Of a DNA stretch of 31,934 nt, positions 20,948 to 29,041 are shown one piece after another. The position numbers and the translations under genes were made by a program. The notes beneath the pieces were generated by a model, which had not been told where the DNA came from, did not search any database, and saw only the letters and a program-made list of their open reading frames with translations. The DNA is from an uncultured Acidobacteriaceae bacterium (lineage in GTDB: Bacteria; Acidobacteriota; Terriglobia; Terriglobales; Acidobacteriaceae): contig CALFMO010000002.1 in NCBI GenBank assembly GCA_937879855.1, forward strand, positions 1-31,934. The letters are read 5' to 3'. Each line of letters opens with the position of its first letter. The stretch's first letter is position 1.

Positions 20948-23548
20948 ATGGTTTCCGATTCGATCATCCTGAAACACATTGAACGCCAACCCAAGCGCGC
21001 GGCGGGATTTAAGCAACTGGTGCGCGAACTGGGAGTGCGCGGCGAGGAGCGGCGGGAACTCGATCAACAATTACGCAAACTGGTGGCTCGAGGAGCGCTG
21101 ATTCAGGGCGACTCCGACCGTTACACCCTGCCCCAGGCTGCCGCCGACAAGAACCTGGTTGCGGGCCGACTGAGCATGCATCGAGATGGATTCGGGTTTG
21201 TGATTCCCGATGCGAAGTCGCTGAGTCCGGCGCTCAGGGCGCGGCTAACGGGCGACATTTTTATTCCGCCACATCTGATTGGCAATGCCATGCACGGGGA
21301 TCTGGTGCTGGTCGACGTGATCAACGTGCGGCCGGATGGGCGCGCCGAAGGTCGCATTGTGCGGCCAGTGATGCGGGCGCATCCCACGGTGGTGGGCATC
21401 TTTCATTACGGGAGCCGAGGCGGGTACGTAAAACCAATCGACAGCAAGATCACGCAGGAGATCTTGATCCCACCGGGGATGGAGCGCCCGGAATTGAACG
21501 TGACAGAACCCGAGCGGACGTCCCGTTCTAATAGCCGAGGGCAGGATGCCCTCGGGACAGCCGGCGGGACGCCGGCGCTACGAAAACGGAGGAAATCGGC
21601 GGATCGCGTTTTGGGGGACGAGGTGGCGCGGCGGATGGAGTGGGACGATCTGGAGGGCGTGGCGGTCGACGTAGAGATTACCGATTGGCCTTCGCCGACG
21701 CAGAGTCCGCGAGGGCGGGTGATTGAGATTCTGGGACGCGAAGACGATTTCGGCGTCGATGTCGAAATCACGATTCGGAAGTTTCATCTACCGCATCACT
21801 TTCCGGCGGCGGTGCTGGAGGAGGCACAAGATGCGACGGCGGTGATCGCGGCACAGGAACTGCAGCGGCGGCGCGACTTTCGCGGGCTGCCGATCGTGAC
21901 CATCGATGGCGAGACTGCGCGCGATTTCGACGACGCGGTTTACGTGCACATGCTGGCGAACGGCAACTTCGAACTGCAGGTGCATATTGCCGACGTGGCG
22001 CACTATGTGACGGCGGAGTCAGCGCTCGACCAAGAGGCGCGGCTGCGCGGTACCAGCGTTTACTTTCCAGATCGCGCGGTGCCCATGCTCCCGCTGGAGC
22101 TTTCAACCGACATTTGCAGTTTGCGCCCCCAAGTGGAACGGCTGGTGCTTTCCTGCGTCATGGAGATGGACCATCGCGGCGAGGTTGTGAGTTACGAGTT
22201 GAGCGAGGGTGTGATCCGGTCGGCGGAGCGCATGACGTATACCGGGGTGAATGCGGTGCTGGAAGGCGATGCGGCGGCGCGCGAGCGCTATGCGGCGCTG
22301 GTGAAGACGTTTGAGCTGATGCGCGATCTGGCGCAGATTCTGAATCAGAAACGGCGGCGGCGCGGATCGATTGACTTCGATTTGCCGGAGCCGGTGATCG
22401 AATTCGACGACCTTGGACTGATGAAGAGTATTGCGCGTTCGGAGCGCAACATCGCGCACCGGTTGATTGAGGAGTTCATGCTCGCGGCCAACGAGTGCGT
22501 GGCGCATCATCTGGAATCGAATAGTGTTGCCTCGCTGTATCGGGTTCACGAGAAGCCCGATGCGAAACGGGTTTACGATTTTGAAGTGATCGCGGCGACG
22601 TTTGGATATTCGCTGGGCGTGGGGCCGCTGCCGATTCATCGCGTGCAGATGAAAGCGGATCGGCGCGCGGCTTATGGCACGGGCAAGCACGTGCGCGAGA
22701 TAGAAGTGCCGAAGGAAGTGCACATCACGCCGCGGATGTATCAGAAGCTGACGGAGAAGATCGCGGGCAAGCCCGAGGAACGCATTCTGAGTTACCTGAT
22801 GCTGCGGTCGCTGAAACAGGCGCGGTATTCGGAGGAGAATCTGGGGCATTTCGCGCTGGCGGCGACGAGTTATACGCATTTCACTTCGCCGATCCGGCGA
22901 TATCCGGATTTGATTGTGCATCGGATTTTGAAGGACGTTCTGCGGGACAGCAGAAGTGATACCGCGGCGGCGCGTCGCACGGGGTCGAGTTCCGAGATCC
23001 CGCGGGCCATGAGCCCGCCATCGGGCCGGCGGGACGCCAGCGCTACGCAGGACGCGCCGTCGCCTTGGTCTAAGCGGCGCGATCACGCGGCTCATCGGGA
23101 ATCGCTGGAGCCCTTACGTGGGCCGATGGCGGTGGAGGAACTACATGAGATCGCGGATGAATCGAGCCAATCGGAGCGGCGAGCGGATGATGCGGAGCGC
23201 GATTTGATGGAGTGGAAGAAAGTGAAGTTCATGCAGGATCGTGTGGGCGAAGAGTTTGAGGGGCTTATTACCAGCGTCACCAAGTTTGGATTTTTCGTGG
23301 AGCTTACCGATTTGTTTGTCGAGGGGCTCGTGCCGCTGAATACGTTGACCGACGACCGCTACACTTTCCACGAGAACACGCGCGAGATCATCGGGCAAGG
23401 GACGCACAAGCGATACCATCTGGGCCAGAAGATTCGCGTGCTGGTGGACCGTATTGATCCGGTGGAGAAGAAGATTCAGTTTGCGGTGATCGAGGACGAG
23501 CCGGTGCGGACGAAGGGGAAGAAACGGAAACGCTCGGCAGAGCGCTGA
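20948..23548 (+). CDS. rnr: Ribonuclease R (RNB-family 3'-5' exoribonuclease)
   Basis: An 866-residue hydrolytic exoribonuclease that degrades structured RNA from the 3' end. Order of domains: N-terminal winged helix (about 1-60), cold-shock-type OB folds (about 65-180 and 225-290), RNB catalytic domain (about 310-670) with the metal-binding Asp cluster ARDFDDAVYVH (Asp326, 328, 329) and HFTSPIRRYPDLIVHRIL, a linking helix ERRADDAERDLMEWKKV, and the C-terminal S1 domain (about 764-845; EEFEGLITSVTKFGFFVEL). A basic tail (KGKKRKRSAER) follows. Two stretches, residues 196-212 and 685-700 with their flanks, are not family sequence: they are palindromic DNA repeats read through in frame and sit in interdomain or loop positions, so activity may survive. 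The leader lacks a clear ribosome-binding site. Confidence 0.95.
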   Translation: MVSDSIILKHIERQPKRAAGFKQLVRELGVRGEERRELDQQLRKLVARGALIQGDSDRYTLPQAAADKNLVAGRLSMHRDGFGFVIPDAKSLSPALRARLTGDIFIPPHLIGNAMHGDLVLVDVINVRPDGRAEGRIVRPVMRAHPTVVGIFHYGSRGGYVKPIDSKITQEILIPPGMERPELNVTEPERTSRSNSRGQDALGTAGGTPALRKRRKSADRVLGDEVARRMEWDDLEGVAVDVEITDWPSPTQSPRGRVIEILGREDDFGVDVEITIRKFHLPHHFPAAVLEEAQDATAVIAAQELQRRRDFRGLPIVTIDGETARDFDDAVYVHMLANGNFELQVHIADVAHYVTAESALDQEARLRGTSVYFPDRAVPMLPLELSTDICSLRPQVERLVLSCVMEMDHRGEVVSYELSEGVIRSAERMTYTGVNAVLEGDAAARERYAALVKTFELMRDLAQILNQKRRRRGSIDFDLPEPVIEFDDLGLMKSIARSERNIAHRLIEEFMLAANECVAHHLESNSVASLYRVHEKPDAKRVYDFEVIAATFGYSLGVGPLPIHRVQMKADRRAAYGTGKHVREIEVPKEVHITPRMYQKLTEKIAGKPEERILSYLMLRSLKQARYSEENLGHFALAATSYTHFTSPIRRYPDLIVHRILKDVLRDSRSDTAAARRTGSSSEIPRAMSPPSGRRDASATQDAPSPWSKRRDHAAHRESLEPLRGPMAVEELHEIADESSQSERRADDAERDLMEWKKVKFMQDRVGEEFEGLITSVTKFGFFVELTDLFVEGLVPLNTLTDDRYTFHENTREIIGQGTHKRYHLGQKIRVLVDRIDPVEKKIQFAVIEDEPVRTKGKKRKRSAER
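21535..21582. repeat. Palindromic repeat inside rnr, copy 1
   Basis: Two perfect hairpins in tandem: CCGAGGGCA-GGA-TGCCCTCGG (21535-21555) and GCCGGCG-GGA-CGCCGGC (21560-21576), followed by GCTACG. It is translated in frame as part of residues 196-212 (RGQDALGTAGGTPALR) between the OB-fold and RNB regions. Confidence 0.85.
23002..23047. repeat. Palindromic repeat inside rnr, copy 2
   Basis: Hairpin GCGGGC-CATGA-GCCCGC (23002-23018), then a 23-bp segment at 23025-23047 matching copy 1 (21560-21582) at 22 of 23 positions, including the GCTACG tail. It is read in a different frame from copy 1 (GRRDASATQ instead of AGGTPALR), between the RNB core and the S1 domain. Confidence 0.85.
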
Positions 23549-23561
23549 GCGGATGAAGCAG

Positions 23562-23600
23562 GCCGGGCTGCGCCCGGCGGACAGCCGAGGGCGGCTGTCC
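23562..23600. repeat. Palindromic repeat between rnr and glmM
   Basis: Hairpins GCCGGGC-TGC-GCCCGGC (23562-23578) and GGACAGCCG-AGGG-CGGCTGTCC (23579-23600). It shares the words GGACAGCCG and CCGAGGGC with rnr copy 1. It lies between convergent genes and may serve as a bidirectional terminator. Confidence 0.75.
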
Positions 23601-23616
23601 CCACATAAGACTCTGA

Positions 23617-24993
23617 CTACACGCCGAGGGCCTTCTGAATCTCGGCCGCTATTCCCGCGGTCAGGGAGCGCATCTTCTCCTCTGATTCGGCTTCGACCAT
23701 GACGCGCGCCAGCGACTCGGTTCCGGAGTAGCGAACGACTACGCGGCCGTTGCCATTGAGATCGCGTTCGGCTGCGTCGATCGCCGACTTTACCGCGGGA
23801 ACCTGTGCGAAGGGGATTTTTTCGCGCACGCGTACATTTTGAATTTTCTGCGGAAACACTTTCAGATCGCCGATCAGCTCAGCTAACGCTTTGCCGGAGC
23901 GGACGATGATATCCATCAGGCGGAGGGCGGTCAGCAAACCGTCGCCGGTGGTCGCGTCGCCATCGCGAAAAATAATGTGGCCAGACTGCTCCCCGCCGAG
24001 CGTTGCGCCGGTTTTTAACATTTCCTCCAAAACATATTTGTCGCCGACATTTGCCCGCAACATGCGGATGCCCGACTTTTTCAGCGCGACCTCAAGACCC
24101 ATGTTCGACATGGTCGTTGCAACTACGGTGTCGGCCTTCAACTTTCCCTGCGCGTGCAGGTCGCGAGCGGCGGCCAGCAGCACGGCATCGCCATTGACCA
24201 CGCGGCCAGCAGCATCACAGAACAGGGCGCGGTCGGCATCGCCATCGAAGGTCACGCCGAGATCGAACTTACCGGCAGACTCCGCTACCACTCTTCCCAA
24301 AGTTTCCGGATGCAACGCCCCGCAGCCCTCGTTGATATTCTTGCCGTCAGGCGAAACATGAATGAACGTCGCCTGGATTCCGAGGCTGCGAAAAAGTTCG
24401 GGCGCCTCCGCGGTGGCGGCGCCGTTCGCGCAGTCGACCAGCACTCGCAGTTTGCTCAGGTCGGACCGCACGTCCGCTCGTAGCGAGTTTACGTAGGCGT
24501 GTCGCAGTCCCGCCTCGCCCGGCAGAGACGGTTTTGGAACTTTGATCGCAGTGTCGTCGATGGCGGCAGCGTTTTGCAGGAGACCAAAAATTTCTTTTTC
24601 GATGGCGAGTTCGCGCGCGTCGGTCAGCTTGAAACCATTGCCGGAAAAAACTTTGATTCCATTGTCGGTCCAGGGATTGTGCGAGGCCGAAATCACCACG
24701 CCCGCCGCCAGCGCTCGCGAACGCGCGAGATAGGCCACTCCCGGAGTCGTGATTACACCCGCGCTGTGAACGTCGACGCCGACCGCCGCTAGACCTTCGG
24801 CGACTCGATCGGCTATCCACTGACTTGACTCGCGGGTGTCCTGACCGATTACGGCTTGCGGGTTCGGCGTCGCGCGTATCAGGTCGTGGCCCAGAGCGCG
24901 GCCAATCAGATAGGTGCTTTGTTTGGTGAGGGGGAATTCGCCTGCTACTCCACGAATACCGTCGGTTCCGAATAATTGCCTTTGCTGGCTCAT
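23617..24993 (-). CDS. glmM: Phosphoglucosamine mutase
   Basis: A 458-residue enzyme converting glucosamine-6-phosphate to glucosamine-1-phosphate for UDP-GlcNAc, peptidoglycan and lipopolysaccharide synthesis. Visible motifs: N-terminal LFGTDGIRG, the phosphoserine loop ISASHNP (Ser104), the Mg-binding DGDADR (250-255), the sugar-specificity loop GEQSGHIIF, and the phosphate-binding RYSGTESLARVM near the C-terminus. Length and motifs are those of a complete enzyme. It is the third gene of the widely conserved cdaA-cdaR-glmM order; known GlmM proteins bind and inhibit the c-di-AMP cyclase CdaA. Here 210 bp containing a palindromic repeat separate it from cdaR, so it may have its own promoter. 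No ribosome-binding site is evident. Confidence 0.97.
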   Translation of the reverse strand: MSQQRQLFGTDGIRGVAGEFPLTKQSTYLIGRALGHDLIRATPNPQAVIGQDTRESSQWIADRVAEGLAAVGVDVHSAGVITTPGVAYLARSRALAAGVVISASHNPWTDNGIKVFSGNGFKLTDARELAIEKEIFGLLQNAAAIDDTAIKVPKPSLPGEAGLRHAYVNSLRADVRSDLSKLRVLVDCANGAATAEAPELFRSLGIQATFIHVSPDGKNINEGCGALHPETLGRVVAESAGKFDLGVTFDGDADRALFCDAAGRVVNGDAVLLAAARDLHAQGKLKADTVVATTMSNMGLEVALKKSGIRMLRANVGDKYVLEEMLKTGATLGGEQSGHIIFRDGDATTGDGLLTALRLMDIIVRSGKALAELIGDLKVFPQKIQNVRVREKIPFAQVPAVKSAIDAAERDLNGNGRVVVRYSGTESLARVMVEAESEEKMRSLTAGIAAEIQKALGV

Positions 24994-25057
24994 ATTGAAG
25001 AGAACAGAAGATGATAAATGAGAGCGTGCCGACTAGTTTAGAATGAGGCAATCCTCA

Positions 25058-25116
25058 GGGCTAAAGCCCATGGCCTTAGTAACTATTAGCGGCACGGCTG
25101 AAGCCGTGCCCTTCCC
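25058..25116. repeat. Palindromic repeats between cdaR and glmM
   Basis: Hairpins GGGCT-AA-AGCCC (25058-25069) and GGCACGGC-TGAA-GCCGTGCC (25091-25110), then CTTCCC. The second has the same plan as the element at 9825-9844. The elements separate two genes that are usually adjacent. Confidence 0.7.
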
Positions 25117-25203
25117 AAGGCGTCTACGCCTGACCGTACCAAAGCTGGTTGGTGGAAAACTGTGGGTGCGCTTGCGAAACCGCGGCCTTGCCAGAGCAAA
25201 GTG

Positions 25204-25881
25204 TCAGTGGGAAGTGGGGCTGCCTACTTTCTGCACCAGCACGGTGACACGGATTGAGGTTGTCTGCACGACTTGAACGAGCGGATCGGGTACATAGACA
25301 TTAGTGGTGAAGATGGCGCTGCCCCGCGTCCCGGTGGCGTCGACAGGATCCGTTGTGGCTGCATCGATTTTCTCCACATGAAGCCGCGGTCCAGTGATGG
25401 TAATGCGCGGAGGATCGGCGTCGACTTTGACGATCTGATCGCCGTTGGCAAAGTTCCCGGTCACGCGAGGATGAATCTCGACATCACGAGTCAGGCGTGT
25501 GTCGAATGCAAGATGCAACTGGCTGGGCACAACCTGCACAACAGCGACATCGCGGGGATGACGCACCTGCAGCGACGTCAGATCAAATGTGCGCTCGCCG
25601 GGCTTGGCATCCGCCAGTTCGATTTCTGCGTGGATTTCATTTGCCTGGAGTTGGCGGATGACGCGCTCAGGACCGCGCACCCGGATTTGCGCCTCGGGAA
25701 TCATCTCGGAACTGATCTCGAGCTGCGGTGGAACATGCTGAAAGACAATGGGGGCGCGCACGGCAACCTCGGCGGGCTGCTCGTCGGGTGCGATCAGAAA
25801 CCACAAACCGGTGGCCAACAACAGCGACAGGAATTTCAGACCGAAGTTGTGGAACACGTAATGCTGGAAGAACGCGATCAT
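25204..25881 (-). CDS. cdaR: YbbR-domain protein, CdaA regulator
   Basis: A 225-residue protein. One N-terminal membrane helix (NFGLKFLSLLLATGLWFLIA, about 12-31) anchors it; the following extracytoplasmic part has repeated YbbR-like strands (VRAPIVFQHVPPQLEI, IRVRGPERVIRQLQANEIHA, ITITGPRLHVEKI). CdaR proteins sit beside the diadenylate cyclase CdaA in the membrane and modulate its activity. The ATG overlaps the cdaA stop by 4 bp (ATGA), so the two are translationally coupled. It appears to have about two YbbR repeats, fewer than the four typical of Firmicutes CdaR, which is common outside that phylum. Confidence 0.9.
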   Translation of the reverse strand: MIAFFQHYVFHNFGLKFLSLLLATGLWFLIAPDEQPAEVAVRAPIVFQHVPPQLEISSEMIPEAQIRVRGPERVIRQLQANEIHAEIELADAKPGERTFDLTSLQVRHPRDVAVVQVVPSQLHLAFDTRLTRDVEIHPRVTGNFANGDQIVKVDADPPRITITGPRLHVEKIDAATTDPVDATGTRGSAIFTTNVYVPDPLVQVVQTTSIRVTVLVQKVGSPTSH

Positions 25882-26804
25882 GATTGCTCCGACTCCACGC
25901 CCGATTCGGATTTTCGCGGCGGCGCAGATTCACGCAAAGGAGAGTCGAGAAGGGCATCCGAGTCTTCTTCTCCCTGCGCGATGGTCGTGGGCAGGGTGAC
26001 GGGGGCCATGAACCGCCGGAGTTCGCTGCCCAGGCGCTCGCGCAACTGCTCGACCGTGAGGTCGCGCTCGATTTTTCCGCCAATGGCGAGGCTGATCGCT
26101 CCGGTCTCTTCGGAACAAATGACGGCAATGGCGTCGGTTTCTTCGGTGATGCCGATGCCGGCGCGATGGCGGGTTCCGAGTTGGGTGGAGAGCAGAGGAT
26201 TCATGGAAAGCGGGAGAAAGCACGCCGCGGCGGCGATGCGGTCTTTTTGCACGATCACCGCGCCGTCGTGAAGAGGAGCGCTCGGGCGAAAAATGGTGGC
26301 CAGCAAATCGTAAGAGAGGCGGGCATCCAGCGGTACGCCGCTTTCGATGTGAGTGCGCAATCCAATTTCGCGCTCGATCACGATCAGGGCGCCGGTCTGG
26401 TGCTGGGAAAAAAGATTTGCCGCCAACACGATGTCATCGTAGGAATCGCTCTCAGAAGCAGAGCCGCCGAGAAACGTCATGCGGCGTCCCAGGTCAGCAA
26501 GTACATGGCGAATCTCCGACTGGAACACGACGATGAGAGCAAACACCAGGTATGGCAGCACATGGCTCACCACCCAGTTCAGCGTGGTCAGTTCGCCAAT
26601 GCGCGCCAGATAAAAAATTACCGCAACGACAACCAGTCCCACCAGCATGGGCGCAGCGCGCGTACCGCGGATCATCACCAGCACCTGGTAGATGATCAAA
26701 GCCACGAGGAGAATGTCGAGTGCCACCCACGCGGCTTGCGTCCATGAGATGATGACGGGCATCCCTCGATCGCTCCTGACGGAAATCTGATCCCGAGGAC
26801 TCAT
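25878..26804 (-). CDS. cdaA: Membrane-bound diadenylate cyclase (c-di-AMP synthase)
   Basis: A 308-residue enzyme making cyclic di-AMP from two ATP. Three N-terminal membrane helices (about 24-44, 51-68, 79-95) precede the DAC domain, with SEIRHVLADLGR at its start and the two catalytic motifs DGA (180-182 in PLHDGAVIV) and GTRHRAG (210-216). A charged, probably disordered tail of about 40 residues follows. An internal ATG at 26762, nearer the first helix and preceded by AGGAG, is an alternative start. Order cdaA-cdaR-glmM links c-di-AMP, an osmolyte and potassium homeostasis signal, to cell-wall precursor supply. No c-di-AMP phosphodiesterase or receptor gene is seen in the window. Confidence 0.95.
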   Translation of the reverse strand: MSPRDQISVRSDRGMPVIISWTQAAWVALDILLVALIIYQVLVMIRGTRAAPMLVGLVVVAVIFYLARIGELTTLNWVVSHVLPYLVFALIVVFQSEIRHVLADLGRRMTFLGGSASESDSYDDIVLAANLFSQHQTGALIVIEREIGLRTHIESGVPLDARLSYDLLATIFRPSAPLHDGAVIVQKDRIAAAACFLPLSMNPLLSTQLGTRHRAGIGITEETDAIAVICSEETGAISLAIGGKIERDLTVEQLRERLGSELRRFMAPVTLPTTIAQGEEDSDALLDSPLRESAPPRKSESGVESEQS

Positions 26805-26876
26805 TGTAATGCAGCGGATTTGTTGGGTCGGTCGGGGTTACCAACTTTTACATTCGCCGGACGCCATGGGGAAAGC

Positions 26877-28250
26877 TCATTCCTGCTTCCTGGTTACGGC
26901 AGCGTGGAATTCGCCGTGCGCCAGGCGGGCGGAAATTTCATCGCCAACTTCGACGCTGCGCACGTCTTTTAGAAGCCGACCTTGAGAATCAAAGACTAGC
27001 GCGTATCCGCGCTCCAGAATGGCTAGCGGAGACAGCGACTGAAGCGCGGTCTGCAGGCGGTCGCTGCGTACTCGATGTTGGAGTAGGACGTTGCGCATGA
27101 TCGCGACTAGCGCGGCGGTTCCGCTCTCGAGTTGCTTGCGCATGCCGGAAAGCACCAAACGCAAGTCGTAATGCCGGACGGCTGCCGAGATCATTTCCCA
27201 GCGGCGGTGCGCCTGCTCCAGCAACTGGCGCTGAGCGAGTTCCAGGCGGTGCGTGAGATCGTCTGTCTTCTGCTGACGCTGGCGGATCACTTCCATCATG
27301 CGGGCGAAGGCACCGTGCTGGGCGAGTTCGGTGAGCGCCTGGCGGCCCATCAGCAACCGGTAGCGCATCGCCCGGCTGAGGCGTTCGCGCAGAGCCGCGG
27401 CATGATCTTCGACTTCCTGACGCGAGCGAATCACGAGTTCCGCGGCTGCCGAAGGAGTGGGCGCGCGAAGGTCGGCAACGAAGTCGATGATGGTGAAATC
27501 GGTTTCGTGCCCGACCGCGGAGATGACCGGGATCTTAGACGCAGCGACGGTGCGTGCCAGCGCTTCGTTATTGAATGAGGCCAGATCTTCCGCAGAGCCG
27601 CCGCCGCGCGCGATGATGATTACGTCGACGTTGTCATGCTGGTTTAAAAAACGCACTCCAGCCGCAACTTCGTTCGAGGCCGCGTCGCCCTGCACCTGCG
27701 CAGGATAGATCAGTACATTTACAGAGTGATGGCGGCGCTGGAGCACATTCAGAATGTCGCGGAGAGCTGCCGCCTGCGCGGAGGTCACAATGCCGATGCG
27801 CGATGGAAGTGCGGGAATCGGTTTCTTGCGCTCTGCCGCAAACAGGCCTTCGGCTTCGAGTTTGGCCTTTAGTTGTTCGAAGGCCAACTGCAGCGAACCG
27901 GCGCCTTTGGGCTCGATGTACTCGGCGGAGATCTGCAGTTCGCCACGCTCTTCGTACACCGTGATGCGGCCGCGCACTACGACCTGCAGGCCGTCGGCCG
28001 GACGAAAGCGCAGCAAGCGCGCCGACGAACGGAACATCACGACGCGAATCTGCGCATTGCCATCTTTGAGCGTGAAATAAAGATGTCCGGAATCGGGCGC
28101 ACGGAAATTGGAAATCTCGCCTTCCACCCACGCGTCGGAATACTCACGTTCGATATGCGAACGGACGGCCGCGACCAGGTCGCGAACCTTCCATACGCGG
28201 CGCTCCGGCGGACGGAAGTTGAAGCCCATCTGATCCGCGAGAGAAGACAT
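26877..28250 (-). CDS. xseA: Exodeoxyribonuclease VII large subunit
   Basis: A 457-residue large subunit of exonuclease VII, which degrades single-stranded DNA from both ends. The N-terminal OB-fold (about 15-110; WVEGEISNFRAPDSGHLYFT, GRITVYEERGELQI) is followed by the conserved catalytic region (SRIGIVTSAQAAALRDILNV, ARGGGSAEDLASFNNEALAR, ISAVGHETDFTIIDFVADLR, APTPSAAAELV), a long coiled-coil (about 280-400), and the closing LSPLAILERGYALVFD motif. The small subunit xseB is not in the window. The start ATG has no ribosome-binding site; a TACACT box lies 7 nt before it. Confidence 0.96.
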   Translation of the reverse strand: MSSLADQMGFNFRPPERRVWKVRDLVAAVRSHIEREYSDAWVEGEISNFRAPDSGHLYFTLKDGNAQIRVVMFRSSARLLRFRPADGLQVVVRGRITVYEERGELQISAEYIEPKGAGSLQLAFEQLKAKLEAEGLFAAERKKPIPALPSRIGIVTSAQAAALRDILNVLQRRHHSVNVLIYPAQVQGDAASNEVAAGVRFLNQHDNVDVIIIARGGGSAEDLASFNNEALARTVAASKIPVISAVGHETDFTIIDFVADLRAPTPSAAAELVIRSRQEVEDHAAALRERLSRAMRYRLLMGRQALTELAQHGAFARMMEVIRQRQQKTDDLTHRLELAQRQLLEQAHRRWEMISAAVRHYDLRLVLSGMRKQLESGTAALVAIMRNVLLQHRVRSDRLQTALQSLSPLAILERGYALVFDSQGRLLKDVRSVEVGDEISARLAHGEFHAAVTRKQE

Positions 28251-28257
28251 TGAGGGC

Positions 28258-28263
28258 AGTGTA
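28258..28263 (-). promoter_or_regulatory. -10 box TACACT 7 nt before xseA
   Basis: On the minus strand TACACT is followed by GCCCTCA and the ATG, so the mRNA is probably leaderless. No -35 consensus is apparent. Confidence 0.4.
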
Positions 28264-28296
28264 CCGCAGGACGGAGCAATTGTTGCGAATCGAGGG

Positions 28297-28323
28297 GCCC
28301 GGGGGTGATGCGAACCCCCGGGC
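28297..28323 (-). terminator. Strong hairpin after the His-rich protein gene
   Basis: A perfect 10-bp GC-rich stem GCCCGGGGGT / ACCCCCGGGC with a 7-nt loop, 22 bp beyond the stop of the minus-strand His-rich gene and just upstream of the xseA -10 box. There is no T-run, so termination efficiency is uncertain. Confidence 0.55.
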
Positions 28324-28345
28324 TCGAAGTGGCTGGGAAAAGCTT

Positions 28346-28858
28346 CTAGTTGATATCGAAGTGGAAAACGTCGGCCACCTGAAAGTTGGCGCGGTTGTAG
28401 AGCACCAGATTCCCGCCGATCACGACATGCACGTAATTCGGAGGTGGAGGCGGAAGCATCACTTCTACTTCGCGCGGGCAGGGCTGCATTCTGCCACGCA
28501 AGCCGACAGGCAGCGTTCCGTTGACGATCAGTTGGCGCTCCAGGCCGGGAGGCAGGTGGTCCCGCTTGGCTAGCCCAGGAGGCAGATGGCGGTAGTGGTC
28601 GTGATACCAGCCCCGGAGGTCGCGGTCGTGGTCGGTATAGCGGAAATGATCATGGCCGCGACCGTGATCTTCATGGCCGTAGGCATGACCGCGCCCGTGG
28701 TCGTCGTCGCGATCGCGATCGTGACCGTGGCCCCGATCATCATCACCGTCGTGTTTATCGTGCCCATGGCCGTTTCCCTGGGCCACGGCCACAGTGGCAG
28801 AGAGCGCAAGGGAGAGCACAGCGGTCGCACCCGCTCGTAACCAACGCTTAAATGACAT
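28346..28858 (-). CDS. Exported His/Asp-rich protein
   Basis: A 170-residue protein; ATG with AGGAGG 7 nt upstream. A signal peptide (about 1-26, ending TVAVAQ) is followed by a low-complexity block at residues 29-92 dominated by His, Asp, Gly and Arg (HGHDKHDGDDDRGHGHDRD and further), then HLPPGLAKRDHLPPGLERQL and a C-terminal PPPPPNYVHVVIGGNLVLYN with an ATP-independent beta-type end (VADVFHF). Such His/Asp runs bind divalent metals, and the LPPG-plus-'Y.V.I.GN.VLYN' tail resembles RcnB-like periplasmic proteins. A role in periplasmic Ni/Co/Zn buffering is therefore plausible but not shown. The His-rich DNA creates long spurious open frames on the other strand. Confidence 0.8.
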   Translation of the reverse strand: MSFKRWLRAGATAVLSLALSATVAVAQGNGHGHDKHDGDDDRGHGHDRDRDDDHGRGHAYGHEDHGRGHDHFRYTDHDRDLRGWYHDHYRHLPPGLAKRDHLPPGLERQLIVNGTLPVGLRGRMQPCPREVEVMLPPPPPNYVHVVIGGNLVLYNRANFQVADVFHFDIN

Positions 28859-29027
28859 TGCAACGCCTCCTAAGATGGCTAATTAAGCGAGGATATAGAA
28901 GAAGAATCGAGACCAACAGGTTACGGCAGGTCACGGACGTGGGTATGTGATTCTAATCATAAAGGTTATGGCGTAGGGGCAGTCTGGGTTCGCCTTGGTT
29001 TCGCGGGGCCCATGTTTTCGGAGCGGC

Positions 29028-29033
29028 TATAAT
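29028..29033 (+). promoter_or_regulatory. -10 box TATAAT 8 nt before the carboxyltransferase gene
   Basis: A perfect TATAAT, then TCTTGCCC and the ATG at 29042; no ribosome-binding site and no good -35. It suggests a leaderless mRNA. The preceding gap 28859-29027 shows no gene. Confidence 0.5.
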
Positions 29034-29041
29034 TCTTGCCC

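Noticed and set aside
22103..23095. 330-codon minus-strand open frame
   Set aside because: Antisense to rnr, with Arg/His-rich composition and no start signal.
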